64,000 bases of DNA, taken from Acidobacteriota bacterium. GTDB taxonomy: Bacteria > Acidobacteriota > Terriglobia > Acidiferrales > UBA7541. The stretch covers positions 124,001 through 188,000 of the forward strand of contig JABCYZ010000003.1 in the NCBI GenBank assembly GCA_013289955.1, in the 5' to 3' direction. Below, piece after piece: positions 27,027 to 33,546 of the stretch. A program made the translations under genes and the position numbers. A model generated the notes under the pieces. That model did no database searches. It saw only the letters and a list, made by a program, of their open reading frames with translations, and was not told where the DNA came from. How positions within the stretch are numbered: position 1 is the stretch's first letter; each line of letters starts with the position of its first letter.

Positions 27027-27158
27027 GTGAAAGAAGCAATCCAGTGCGGTTCCTCGCGCTTTTCGCACCCGTATTCTGCCGGTGAGCGGGCCTGCGGATG
27101 TCCATGCTGTGCTTGTATGTGTACCGTCTCGAGCGGCATGGGAAGTCCTTCGGTATAG
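27027..27158 (+). CDS. Cys-rich 43-residue leader peptide (or peptide precursor)
   Basis: GTG 27027 to TAG 27156-27158. The peptide begins MKEAIQCGSSRFSHPYSAGE, then carries ACGCPCCACMC (Cys at 23, 25, 27, 28, 30, 32) and ends TVSSGMGSPSV; Cys codons TGC/TGT occupy 27093-27122. It is too short for routine gene callers. Three things suggest it is real: a good promoter ending at its start codon, a perfect intrinsic terminator 26 bases after its stop, and a downstream operon with an SsuD-like sulfur-acquisition monooxygenase. Leaderless polycysteine short ORFs are known cysteine-responsive attenuators in mycobacteria. A RiPP-type precursor modified by the neighbouring ATP-grasp and flavin enzymes is the alternative. 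I see no recognised family. Confidence 0.6.
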   Translation: MKEAIQCGSSRFSHPYSAGERACGCPCCACMCTVSSGMGSPSV

Positions 27159-27184
27159 CGCAAGTCTAAACCCAAAAGGAATCC

Positions 27185-27214
27185 AGGGCCGCCCGGAATA
27201 AGCGGCCCTTTTTT
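27185..27214 (+). terminator. Intrinsic terminator / attenuator before the ATP-grasp gene
   Basis: AGGGCCGC (27185-27192) pairs perfectly with GCGGCCCT (27202-27209) around a 9-nt loop and is followed by six T (27209-27214). It lies between the Cys-rich ORF and the ATP-grasp gene, so it must be read through, at least conditionally, unless a second promoter exists. An upstream hairpin, CCATGC (27102-27107) with GCATGG (27136-27141), encloses part of the Cys codons, and GCGGC at 27133-27137 could pair with GCCGC in the terminator 5' arm. This is the layout expected of ribosome-controlled attenuation. Confidence 0.8.
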
Positions 27215-27243
27215 ATTGTTAAGCAAATGAGGAGCAACGTGCC

Positions 27244-28284
27244 ATGAGCAACGCGGCAAGCGGAAACGGCCAGGAACGCGGCGAAGGGAAGCCTATCGCC
27301 ATCTATTACGAGCAGCAGCATTGGTTCAAGCCGCTATTCGAACAACTCGACAGGCTGGGAGCGAATTGGGTCAAGGTAGACGCGCGCAATCACCAATACG
27401 ATGTCGCGGCAAAGGAAAGCGAGTACTCCCTGCTCTTCAATCGCATGAGCCCTTCGGCATGGCAGCGGGGCCTCGGCCACGGGATCTTTTATACGCTCAA
27501 CTATCTTTCGCATCTGGAAGAAAAAGGCGTTCGCGTGGTGAACGGCTCGCGCGCTTTCACTCACGAGATTTCGAAAGCGCTGCAGTGCAGCGTGCTGGAG
27601 GTCCTTGGACTGCAATATCCCAAGGCGAGGGTGATCAACCATCCGTCACAGGCGCTGAGCGCAGCCGAAGCGATTGGTTACCCGCTCATCATCAAACCGA
27701 ATATCGGCGGCAGCGGTGCCGGGATAAAGAAGTTCCATTCGCCTGCCGAGCTCCGCGGCGCCATCGAAGAGAACAGCCTGTCGTTTGGGATAGATAACGT
27801 TGCGCTGGTGCAGGAATTTTTCACGGCGCGCGACGGCGTTATCACCCGAGTGGAGGTTCTCGGCGGCGAATATCTCTACGCCATTCAAATTCACATTACC
27901 GGCGATACTTTTGATTTGTGCCCGGCGGACATTTGCAAAAACACAAAGGGCGAGGAACTGACGCGACTAGCTTGCCCGGTGGACGCACCGAAGTCGGGAC
28001 TTACGGTGGAAGCCTACGAGCCGCCGAGGCAAGTGATTGACGACGTCGAACGCATCATGGAAGTGGCCGGCATCGAAGTCGGCGGCATCGAGTACGTCAT
28101 CGACGACCGAACGGGGCGCCTGCTCTACTACGACGTCAACGCACTTTCGAATTTTGTCTCCGACCCCGAGCGGATGATTGGCTTTAATCCCTACGCGCGG
28201 CTGGCGGACTATCTCATAAACGAAGCGCGCATTCACGAGGCCAGCCGGGGTGAACGGTTGATTTCTTCAGGGAGCATTCGATGA
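27244..28284 (+). CDS. ATP-grasp ligase, RimK/GshB-like
   Basis: 346 residues; GAGGAG nine bases before the ATG. An ATP-grasp fold couples ATP hydrolysis to carboxylate-amine or carboxylate-thiol ligation. Visible: N-terminal domain (residues 17-105), the ATP-binding segment 'AIGYPLIIKPNIGGSGAGIKKF' with K151 and the flexible Gly loop 155-160, 'VALVQEFF', and the late 'IEVGGIEYVIDDRTGRLLYYDVNALSNFV' with the acidic/Asn metal-binding residues. It resembles glutathione-synthetase or RimK ligases, but the specificity is not readable. Its stop overlaps the next start (ATGA), so ligase and monooxygenase are made together. Expression is probably gated by the terminator in front. Confidence 0.85.
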   Translation: MSNAASGNGQERGEGKPIAIYYEQQHWFKPLFEQLDRLGANWVKVDARNHQYDVAAKESEYSLLFNRMSPSAWQRGLGHGIFYTLNYLSHLEEKGVRVVNGSRAFTHEISKALQCSVLEVLGLQYPKARVINHPSQALSAAEAIGYPLIIKPNIGGSGAGIKKFHSPAELRGAIEENSLSFGIDNVALVQEFFTARDGVITRVEVLGGEYLYAIQIHITGDTFDLCPADICKNTKGEELTRLACPVDAPKSGLTVEAYEPPRQVIDDVERIMEVAGIEVGGIEYVIDDRTGRLLYYDVNALSNFVSDPERMIGFNPYARLADYLINEARIHEASRGERLISSGSIR

Positions 28285-29321
28285 GATATGGCTACTGGCT
28301 CCCCGTTTTTGGCGGATGGCTGCGCAACGTCGCGGACGAAAACATGCCTGCGACTTGGCCTTACGTAAAAAAGCTTGCCGAGCGCAGCGAAGAGATCGGC
28401 TATGACCTCATGCTGATCGCGGAATTGAATTTGAACGACATCAAGGGCGTGGAAGCACCTTCGCTCGATGCGTGGTCCACGGCGGCCGCCCTGGCTGCAG
28501 TCACCCGGCGGCTTGAGCTTATGGTCGCCGTGCGTCCGACGTTTCATCTGCCCGCGCTACTGGCCAAGCAGGCGGCGAACATAGATCACATCAGCGGCGG
28601 GCGGCTCACTCTGAATGTCGTTTCCTCGTGGTGGTCGGATGAAGCGAAGAAATACGGTGTGGGATTTGAGCAGCATGATGACCGCTATGCGCGCACCAAC
28701 GAATGGCTCGACGTTCTGCACGGCGTGTGGGCGCAAGATCATTTTTCCTATTCGGGGAAGTATTACCGCGTCGAAGACAACATCCTCGAACCGAAACCCG
28801 TGGCCCAGCCGCATCCGACGATCTATGCGGGAGGCGAATCGCTCGCGGCGAAAGATCTCATCGCAGAAAAGTGCGACGCCTACCTGATGCATGGCGATCC
28901 GCCGGAGCGTGTCGGCGAAAAAATAACGGATTTGCGCGAACGCCGCGCACGGCTCAATTTGCCTCCACTGAAGTTCGGCGTCGCGGGGTATACCATCGTG
29001 CGCGAAACGGAGCGGGAAGCGCAGGATGAGCTGAAGCGCATCACGGATGTGCACCAGTCCGCGGCCGGGAATGCCAATTATCAGCAGTGGCTTTCCGGGA
29101 CCCAGCTTGAGCAGCGCGTTTCTCTCGAAGATTACTCAGTTTCGAATCGCGGCTTGCGTTCGGGCCTAGTGGGCACTCCGGAACAGGTTAGTGAGAGACT
29201 GGCGCAATTTGAAGCCGTTGGCGTGGACCTGGTGCTGCTGCAATTCAGTCCGCAACTGGAGGAAATGGAGCGCTTCGCGGACTCCGTCATCCGGCGCAAC
29301 TCTTCCGTGTCCGCCGATTAG
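28281..29321 (+). CDS. LLM-class flavin monooxygenase, SsuD/SfnG-like
   Basis: 346 residues; ATG 28281 overlaps the ATP-grasp stop. The TIM-barrel of the bacterial luciferase superfamily is clear: 'GYDLMLIAELNLNDIKG', 'LELMVAVRPTFHLPALLAKQAANIDHISGGRLTLNVVSSWW', 'YYRVEDNILEPKPVAQPHPTIYAGGES', 'LVGTPEQVSERLAQFEAVGVDLVLLQ'. The order and motifs are closest to alkanesulfonate and dimethylsulfone monooxygenases, which free sulfite from organosulfur compounds with FMNH2 and O2. No flavin reductase or transporter is adjacent. Pairing with a ligase is unusual for sulfonate operons, so the exact substrate is open. Confidence 0.85.
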   Translation: MRYGYWLPVFGGWLRNVADENMPATWPYVKKLAERSEEIGYDLMLIAELNLNDIKGVEAPSLDAWSTAAALAAVTRRLELMVAVRPTFHLPALLAKQAANIDHISGGRLTLNVVSSWWSDEAKKYGVGFEQHDDRYARTNEWLDVLHGVWAQDHFSYSGKYYRVEDNILEPKPVAQPHPTIYAGGESLAAKDLIAEKCDAYLMHGDPPERVGEKITDLRERRARLNLPPLKFGVAGYTIVRETEREAQDELKRITDVHQSAAGNANYQQWLSGTQLEQRVSLEDYSVSNRGLRSGLVGTPEQVSERLAQFEAVGVDLVLLQFSPQLEEMERFADSVIRRNSSVSAD

Positions 29322-29432
29322 GCAAACGGGGATTCGCCATTCATTGGTATTGCGGTGTGTACTCCGTCTCCTTGTGAACCTCAGCGAGTCTTCCAGGTAG
29401 GACACATGGAAAACGGCGCGGCTTGCTTGATT

Positions 29433-29560
29433 CTTACTTCCGATCCTTTTCTGAAGGCTCATATCCAAGCTCCCAGCCAGTCTCGACCTTTCGCACGACC
29501 CTGGGTCTGAAGGAAATTCAAGTGTTGATCACTTAAATTGTTATCGGAAGTCAAAGTAAG
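29433..29560 (+). repeat. Spaced inverted repeat in the gap 29322-29626
   Basis: ACTTCCGAT (29436-29444) is perfectly complementary to ATCGGAAGT (29543-29551); the outer CTT (29433-29435) matches AAG (29558-29560) after a small bulge. The arms are about 100 bases apart, similar in size to the element at 20542. The gap also holds TTGATC at about 29525, a possible -35 for the gene at 29627. I see no ORF or known RNA in it. Confidence 0.3.
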
Positions 29561-29626
29561 AGGAGCACGTTGTGAGCGCGGAACTGGACGTCGGCGGACG
29601 CCGGACGCATCCCTGGAGGCAAACAA

Positions 29627-30193
29627 ATGAAACGCACTATGTCGCGCCGTGGAGGAACTCTGGCGCTTCTTCCGTTGCTGTTCTTATTGGCCTGCCTCGA
29701 GCCTTCGGAGCTCTTTGCGCAACAACCGGCCGAAGCGGCTTTAGCGGCAGGCGTCACGCTAAAACCGGAGGTGCAGTCTCTCGGAGGCTTCCTAGGAAAG
29801 TGGGCGTGCCGTGGCGTTTTCCCCTCGAACGGCAAATCGATTGAATCCCAGATTGTTTTCGCCACGGAGTTGGAAGGGGCTTGGCTCGGGGTGCGCCACG
29901 ACGATTCGCCCCCGAACCGCTTTCACGCCCTCGAGCATTGGGGTTTCGATACTGGCGAAAAGCAGTTTGTGGCCTTCGTCTACGATAATTTCGGCGGCGC
30001 TCGCAAATTCACATCCTCCGGTTGGGCGGAGGACAAACTGATTTGGCTCGGCGAAAGCTCGAAAACGGACCCGCCGGCGGTCCAGCGTTTCGTCTATAAG
30101 AGAGACACTCCTTCGCAGTTCGTCGTCAATTGGGAAGTCAAAAAGGGAACGGCAGACTGGGTTGTGGGCGATACACTCACCTGCAAGAAGTGA
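29627..30193 (+). CDS. Secreted DUF1579-like protein
   Basis: 188 residues; ATG 29627 after GGAGG. A signal peptide is evident (LALLPLLFLLACLEPSELFAQ), and the LLAC could serve as a lipobox. The mature part is a small beta-barrel-like domain with 'SLGGFLGKWACRGVFPSNGKSIESQIVFATELEGAWLGVRHDD', 'LEHWGFDTGEKQFVAFVYDNFGG' and a closing 'NWEVKKGTADWVVGDTLTCKK'. The GxW-type lipocalin-like pattern recalls DUF1579 proteins; no function is known. Two cysteines (one early, one in TCKK) may form a disulfide. Confidence 0.65.
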   Translation: MKRTMSRRGGTLALLPLLFLLACLEPSELFAQQPAEAALAAGVTLKPEVQSLGGFLGKWACRGVFPSNGKSIESQIVFATELEGAWLGVRHDDSPPNRFHALEHWGFDTGEKQFVAFVYDNFGGARKFTSSGWAEDKLIWLGESSKTDPPAVQRFVYKRDTPSQFVVNWEVKKGTADWVVGDTLTCKK

Positions 30194-30333
30194 GTCCCAA
30201 CCGAACCCGGCGGCGTTGTCGACAAGCAGAAGCCGGTTGTAATTCCTGATTCATTTGAATGAATAGATTGTGTCACCGGAAACTGCCCCACCACGGGGGA
30301 AAGACGGCGCTAGGTAAATCGTGAATATTTGGC

Positions 30334-30339
30334 TATAAT
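30334..30339 (+). promoter_or_regulatory. Consensus -10 box upstream of rplS
   Basis: TATAAT at 30334-30339 with TTGG just before it (near an extended -10) lies 58 bases upstream of the rplS ATG; the -35 is poor (TAGGTA at 30311). It would give rplS its own transcript with a leader of about 50 nt that includes a GCCCCGCC..GTGGGTC hairpin-like stretch. Confidence 0.45.
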
Positions 30340-30396
30340 TGGGGTTTGTTTTTGAAGAGCTGGCCCCGCCTGAGTGGGTCTGCAGGGAATACGATC

Positions 30397-30801
30397 ATGA
30401 ACCTGGTTATAGCCAAATTGCATGAAGCGCAACTGCGCAAAGACCTCCCCGAATTTCGCCCCGGCGACACGGTGCGCGTCAACGTCCGCCTGAAAGAAGG
30501 CGAGGGCGAGAAGGAAAAGGAACGCTTGCAGGCGTTTGAAGGGGTCGTGATCTCCAAGAAGGGCCGCGCCTCGGGTGCCACGTTCACCGTGCGCCGCGTA
30601 AGCTTCGGCGTCGGCATCGAACGCATTTTCCCGCTCCATTCGCCTTCGATCAGCTCGATTGAGGTGGTTGGCAAGGGCAAAGTGCGCCGCGCCCGCCTGT
30701 ACTACCTGCGCGATTTGCGTGGAAAGGCCGCGCGCATCAAGCGCGCTGCGCGAGAAGAAGTGGCCGCCGTTGCAACCGCCGGGGCTGATACCAAGGCGTA
30801 A
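30397..30801 (+). CDS. rplS: 50S ribosomal protein L19
   Basis: 134 residues from ATG 30397 (AGGGAA upstream). L19 sits at the interface of the subunits. The core is typical: '[39 protein letters not shown]', '[55 protein letters not shown]' (given here as landmarks). A 15-residue Ala-rich tail extends past the usual end. It should directly follow trmD, but three kilobases of other genes intervene. Confidence 0.97.
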   Translation: MNLVIAKLHEAQLRKDLPEFRPGDTVRVNVRLKEGEGEKEKERLQAFEGVVISKKGRASGATFTVRRVSFGVGIERIFPLHSPSISSIEVVGKGKVRRARLYYLRDLRGKAARIKRAAREEVAAVATAGADTKA

Positions 30802-30841
30802 TCGCGGCTCGCCGATTCGAACCCAAAAGTGTTTTCTCGAG

Positions 30842-30870
30842 GGAGTCCCGGCGAAAGCGGGACTCCATTC
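30842..30870 (+). terminator. Bidirectional hairpin between rplS and the S9 peptidase gene
   Basis: GGAGTCCCG (30842-30850) pairs perfectly with CGGGACTCC (30858-30866) around GCGAAAG. On the + strand it is followed by ATTCGTTTT; the T-run is imperfect. It lies between two convergent genes and most likely ends both transcripts. Confidence 0.6.
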
Positions 30871-30900
30871 GTTTTCACCCTCCACTCACAGCAAGAACGA

Positions 30901-32976
30901 TCACGGCTGGACGTTCGTTACGCCCTCCGCACCTGCCTTCGGAAAGTGCTTCTCATACCAGGCGATGGACCGGTCGGTCCAGTCAATCACATGCTTTGTT
31001 TCCCGGATCCCGTGGCCTTCGCGCGGATAGCGCACAAAAACGGCTTCGGTTCCCACATCCTTTAGCGCGATAAAAAACTGTTCCGCTTCGGCGATGGGCA
31101 CATCATTGTCGTTTTCGCCGTGAACGAGCATGGTCGGCGTGTGCGCTCCGGCCACGTGCTTCAGCGCCGAGCGCTCCCAAGCCACGTCCATCAAATTGCC
31201 CTGATGCAGGAATTGGCCGAATTCCATTTCCTCATACTGATTGTAGTAGGTCATGTAGTTGTAGCTGACCAGGTTTGCGATTCCGGCGGTGGGGATCGCC
31301 GCTTTGAATTCATTCGTCTGGGTGATTAGCCAGTCCGTGAGCTGGCCGCCGTAGCTCACGCCTTCGATGCCCATGCGTTCGCGGTCGATCCAGAGGTATC
31401 GGCGCACGGCGGCGCTCACGCCGTATAAAACGTCCTGTCCCTCGTTGCCGTTCTGATCGGCAAAGACGGCGTCAGCGAATTTCTGCCCGTAGCCGGTCGA
31501 TCCGCGAAAATTGACGTTGAGCGTCGCCCAGCCATGTGCCGCGTAGACTTGATTTCTGAAGTTGAACCCGGGGCCATTTTGCCCGTGCGGGCCGCCATGA
31601 ATGTTTATGATCAGCGGGTGCTTCGAGGTTGCGGTCATCCCGACCGGCTTCGTCAGAAACGCTTCGACTTCAAATTTGTTGTCATTGCTGAGGAAAGTGA
31701 AAGACTCGACCTCGCCGAGTTGCTTGCCGGCGAAAACTTCCGCGTTCAGGTCCGTCAGCTTGCGCGCTGCGGCACTGCCTGTCTTGACGTAGAGCTGAGC
31801 CATGTCTCGGGTTGACGTAAACGTATAAGCCAGCGTGCCGTCCTTGCCGATCGAAAAGCCGCCTACGCTCCCGCGTTCGTTCAGCACATATTCCGGCTTG
31901 TCGCCCGATATTGGCAGCCGCAGCAGGTGATTGCTTCCGTGCTCCTGGACCGTAAAGTACACCGCGCTGCCGTCGGGGGCCCACTTCGGTGCGCCCTGGC
32001 GGTTGTCGACCACCGCTCCGATCTCACGGCGATTGCTGCCGTCGGCGTTCATCACCCAGACGTGCGTGTCCTCCATCGTCGTCTCGCGGTCCGTCAAGCC
32101 GCGCTTTGTGCCGCGATAAACGATGTGCTTGCCGTCGGGCGCCCAGAGCGGTTCGTATTCGTTGTATTCCGTAGCCGTCAAGCGGCGAATGCTGCCGTCC
32201 GCGACATTCAGCGCGAAAATGTCGTAGTTGAAAAACTCATCCTGGTTCGGCTCATGGTTCGACGCAAATAGAATCTCTCGCCCGTCAGGCGACCAGTCAA
32301 TGGAGTGCTCGTCGTAGATTCCTTCTGTCAGTTGGCGTACCTGCTTGCTCGCGATGTCCACGGCAAAAATGTGCAGCCGCTGGTTGTCGTTAAAGCGCGT
32401 CATGCCTTCGCCGGCGTCGGGCTTATACAAATAGCGCGTGATCACCATGGGATCGCCGCTGGCTTCGGCAGCTCGTTCGTCCGGCACGGACGAAATAAAC
32501 GCGATCTGTTTGCCGTCCGGCGACCAGGTGAGGTCCTGACCTTCGCCCGGCAGGGGGCTGTTGGTGCCTTCCATCTTCTCGACGAGGGCGGTGATCTCGG
32601 AACCGTCCGGTCGAGCCAGGAGCAATCCATGTTTGTCCCCGACCCTGCCCTGAAACGCGAGCCATTTCCCATCAGGAGACCAGTGTGCATTGCCGGTCAC
32701 GTCTGTCTCGCCCCCGATGCGAACGGACTTTTGCGTGGCGAGGTCCATGATCCAAAGCTGTGGAGCGGGCCGTCCCGGGCGGTCATAGGAAATCACGGGG
32801 TAAGAAATCCGGTGGCCGTCGGGCGACAGAATCGCGTCGCCGACGGCTCGGACGCGGGAAAGATCGCTGCTTGCCAGACCCTGAGCCCGGCTGGATGGAG
32901 TGAGGACCAAAAGCGCCGCCAAACTCAAGAGGCAAAAGCCGCGGCGAGGCTCGGCGGACTCCTTCGATGAATGCAT
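30901..32976 (-). CDS. Secreted S9-family prolyl-oligopeptidase-like peptidase
   Basis: 691 residues from ATG 32976 (AGGGAG six bases upstream; the frame is open to 33021). Signal peptide (GFCLLSLAALLVLTPSSRAQ). Residues about 40-430 are WD40/TolB-like propeller blades with repeated 'SPDG(K/R)' turns. The C-terminal alpha/beta-hydrolase domain has the nucleophile motif GVSYGG, 'HGENDNDVP' for the aspartate and 'REGHGI' for the histidine, as in acylaminoacyl-peptidase/dipeptidyl-peptidase enzymes. It likely trims peptides in the periplasm. It is divergent from padR with a shared promoter region. Confidence 0.9.
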   Translation of the reverse strand: MHSSKESAEPRRGFCLLSLAALLVLTPSSRAQGLASSDLSRVRAVGDAILSPDGHRISYPVISYDRPGRPAPQLWIMDLATQKSVRIGGETDVTGNAHWSPDGKWLAFQGRVGDKHGLLLARPDGSEITALVEKMEGTNSPLPGEGQDLTWSPDGKQIAFISSVPDERAAEASGDPMVITRYLYKPDAGEGMTRFNDNQRLHIFAVDIASKQVRQLTEGIYDEHSIDWSPDGREILFASNHEPNQDEFFNYDIFALNVADGSIRRLTATEYNEYEPLWAPDGKHIVYRGTKRGLTDRETTMEDTHVWVMNADGSNRREIGAVVDNRQGAPKWAPDGSAVYFTVQEHGSNHLLRLPISGDKPEYVLNERGSVGGFSIGKDGTLAYTFTSTRDMAQLYVKTGSAAARKLTDLNAEVFAGKQLGEVESFTFLSNDNKFEVEAFLTKPVGMTATSKHPLIINIHGGPHGQNGPGFNFRNQVYAAHGWATLNVNFRGSTGYGQKFADAVFADQNGNEGQDVLYGVSAAVRRYLWIDRERMGIEGVSYGGQLTDWLITQTNEFKAAIPTAGIANLVSYNYMTYYNQYEEMEFGQFLHQGNLMDVAWERSALKHVAGAHTPTMLVHGENDNDVPIAEAEQFFIALKDVGTEAVFVRYPREGHGIRETKHVIDWTDRSIAWYEKHFPKAGAEGVTNVQP

Positions 32977-33126
32977 GAAATTCTCCCTGAAGCGTTTTCG
33001 CTGCCAGATTTGCCTGGTCATCGTAGGTCTCCCGGCGCATTGCGGTCAACGGGTCTCGCCAGAAAGTTCCGGCCAGCCAGGGAAACCTTCAGGGTGCACG
33101 AAACAATTTCTCCCTGGCTTCGTCTA

Positions 33127-33178
33127 TACAGGAAGACTACCTGTTGACAATCAACAGGAGCATGCGTAGTCTCCTGTA
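33127..33178 (+). promoter_or_regulatory. padR promoter inside a nested inverted repeat
   Basis: TTGACA (33144-33149) and TAGTCT (33167-33172), 17 bp apart, form a promoter 29 bp before padR. Inner arms CCTGTTGA (33140-33147) and TCAACAGG (33151-33158) are perfect; outer arms TACAGGAAGACTA (33127-33139) and TAGTCTCCTGTA (33167-33178) match except for one extra A. Both box hexamers are inside repeat arms, so a dimeric repressor, most simply PadR itself, would block RNA polymerase. The S9 gene on the other side may be affected as well. Confidence 0.65.
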
Positions 33179-33200
33179 GACCGTCCAAAGGAGAATCGCG

Positions 33201-33545
33201 ATGGCGCAAACGCGCGGCGAGGTGTTGCAAGGCACGCTGGACCTGATCGTACTTAAAACCCTCGATGCCCTCGGCCCGCTGCACGGGTACGGCATCGCCG
33301 TGCGCATTCAGCAGGTGTCGGCCGACCTGCTCAAGCTCAACCAGGGCACGCTTTACCCTGCGCTTTTGCGCCTCGAACAGCGCGGCTGGATCTCCTCGAA
33401 GTGGGGGGTCTCAGACAACAATCGCAAAGCCAAGTACTACTCGCTGACACGAAGCGGCCGCAAACAGCTTTTGGCGGAAACGGAAAGCTGGGAACGCATG
33501 ACCGCGCTCATGACGCGCCTGCTCGGACGCGCCGAAGGAGCCTGA
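33201..33545 (+). CDS. PadR-family transcriptional regulator
   Basis: 114 residues; AAAGGAGAA before the ATG. Winged-helix PadR domain without the long C-terminal dimer arm: 'LQGTLDLIVLKTLDALGPLHGYGIAVRIQQVS', 'LNQGTLYPALLRLEQRGWISSKWG', 'NNRKAKYYSLTRSGRKQL'. Its stop (TGA 33543-33545) is one base before the GTG of the first ADOP permease, an arrangement repeated many times in acidobacterial genomes, where PadR represses the permease operon. It probably autoregulates through the nested repeat upstream. Confidence 0.93.
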   Translation: MAQTRGEVLQGTLDLIVLKTLDALGPLHGYGIAVRIQQVSADLLKLNQGTLYPALLRLEQRGWISSKWGVSDNNRKAKYYSLTRSGRKQLLAETESWERMTALMTRLLGRAEGA

Positions 33546-33546
33546 C

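Noticed and set aside
27024..27214. 6S RNA or SRP RNA between promoter and terminator after trmD
   Set aside because: The size is right, but the SRP core GGTCAGG..GGAAGG..AGCAGCC and a 6S-like open central bubble with long closing stem were not found; the Cys-codon run explains the sequence better.
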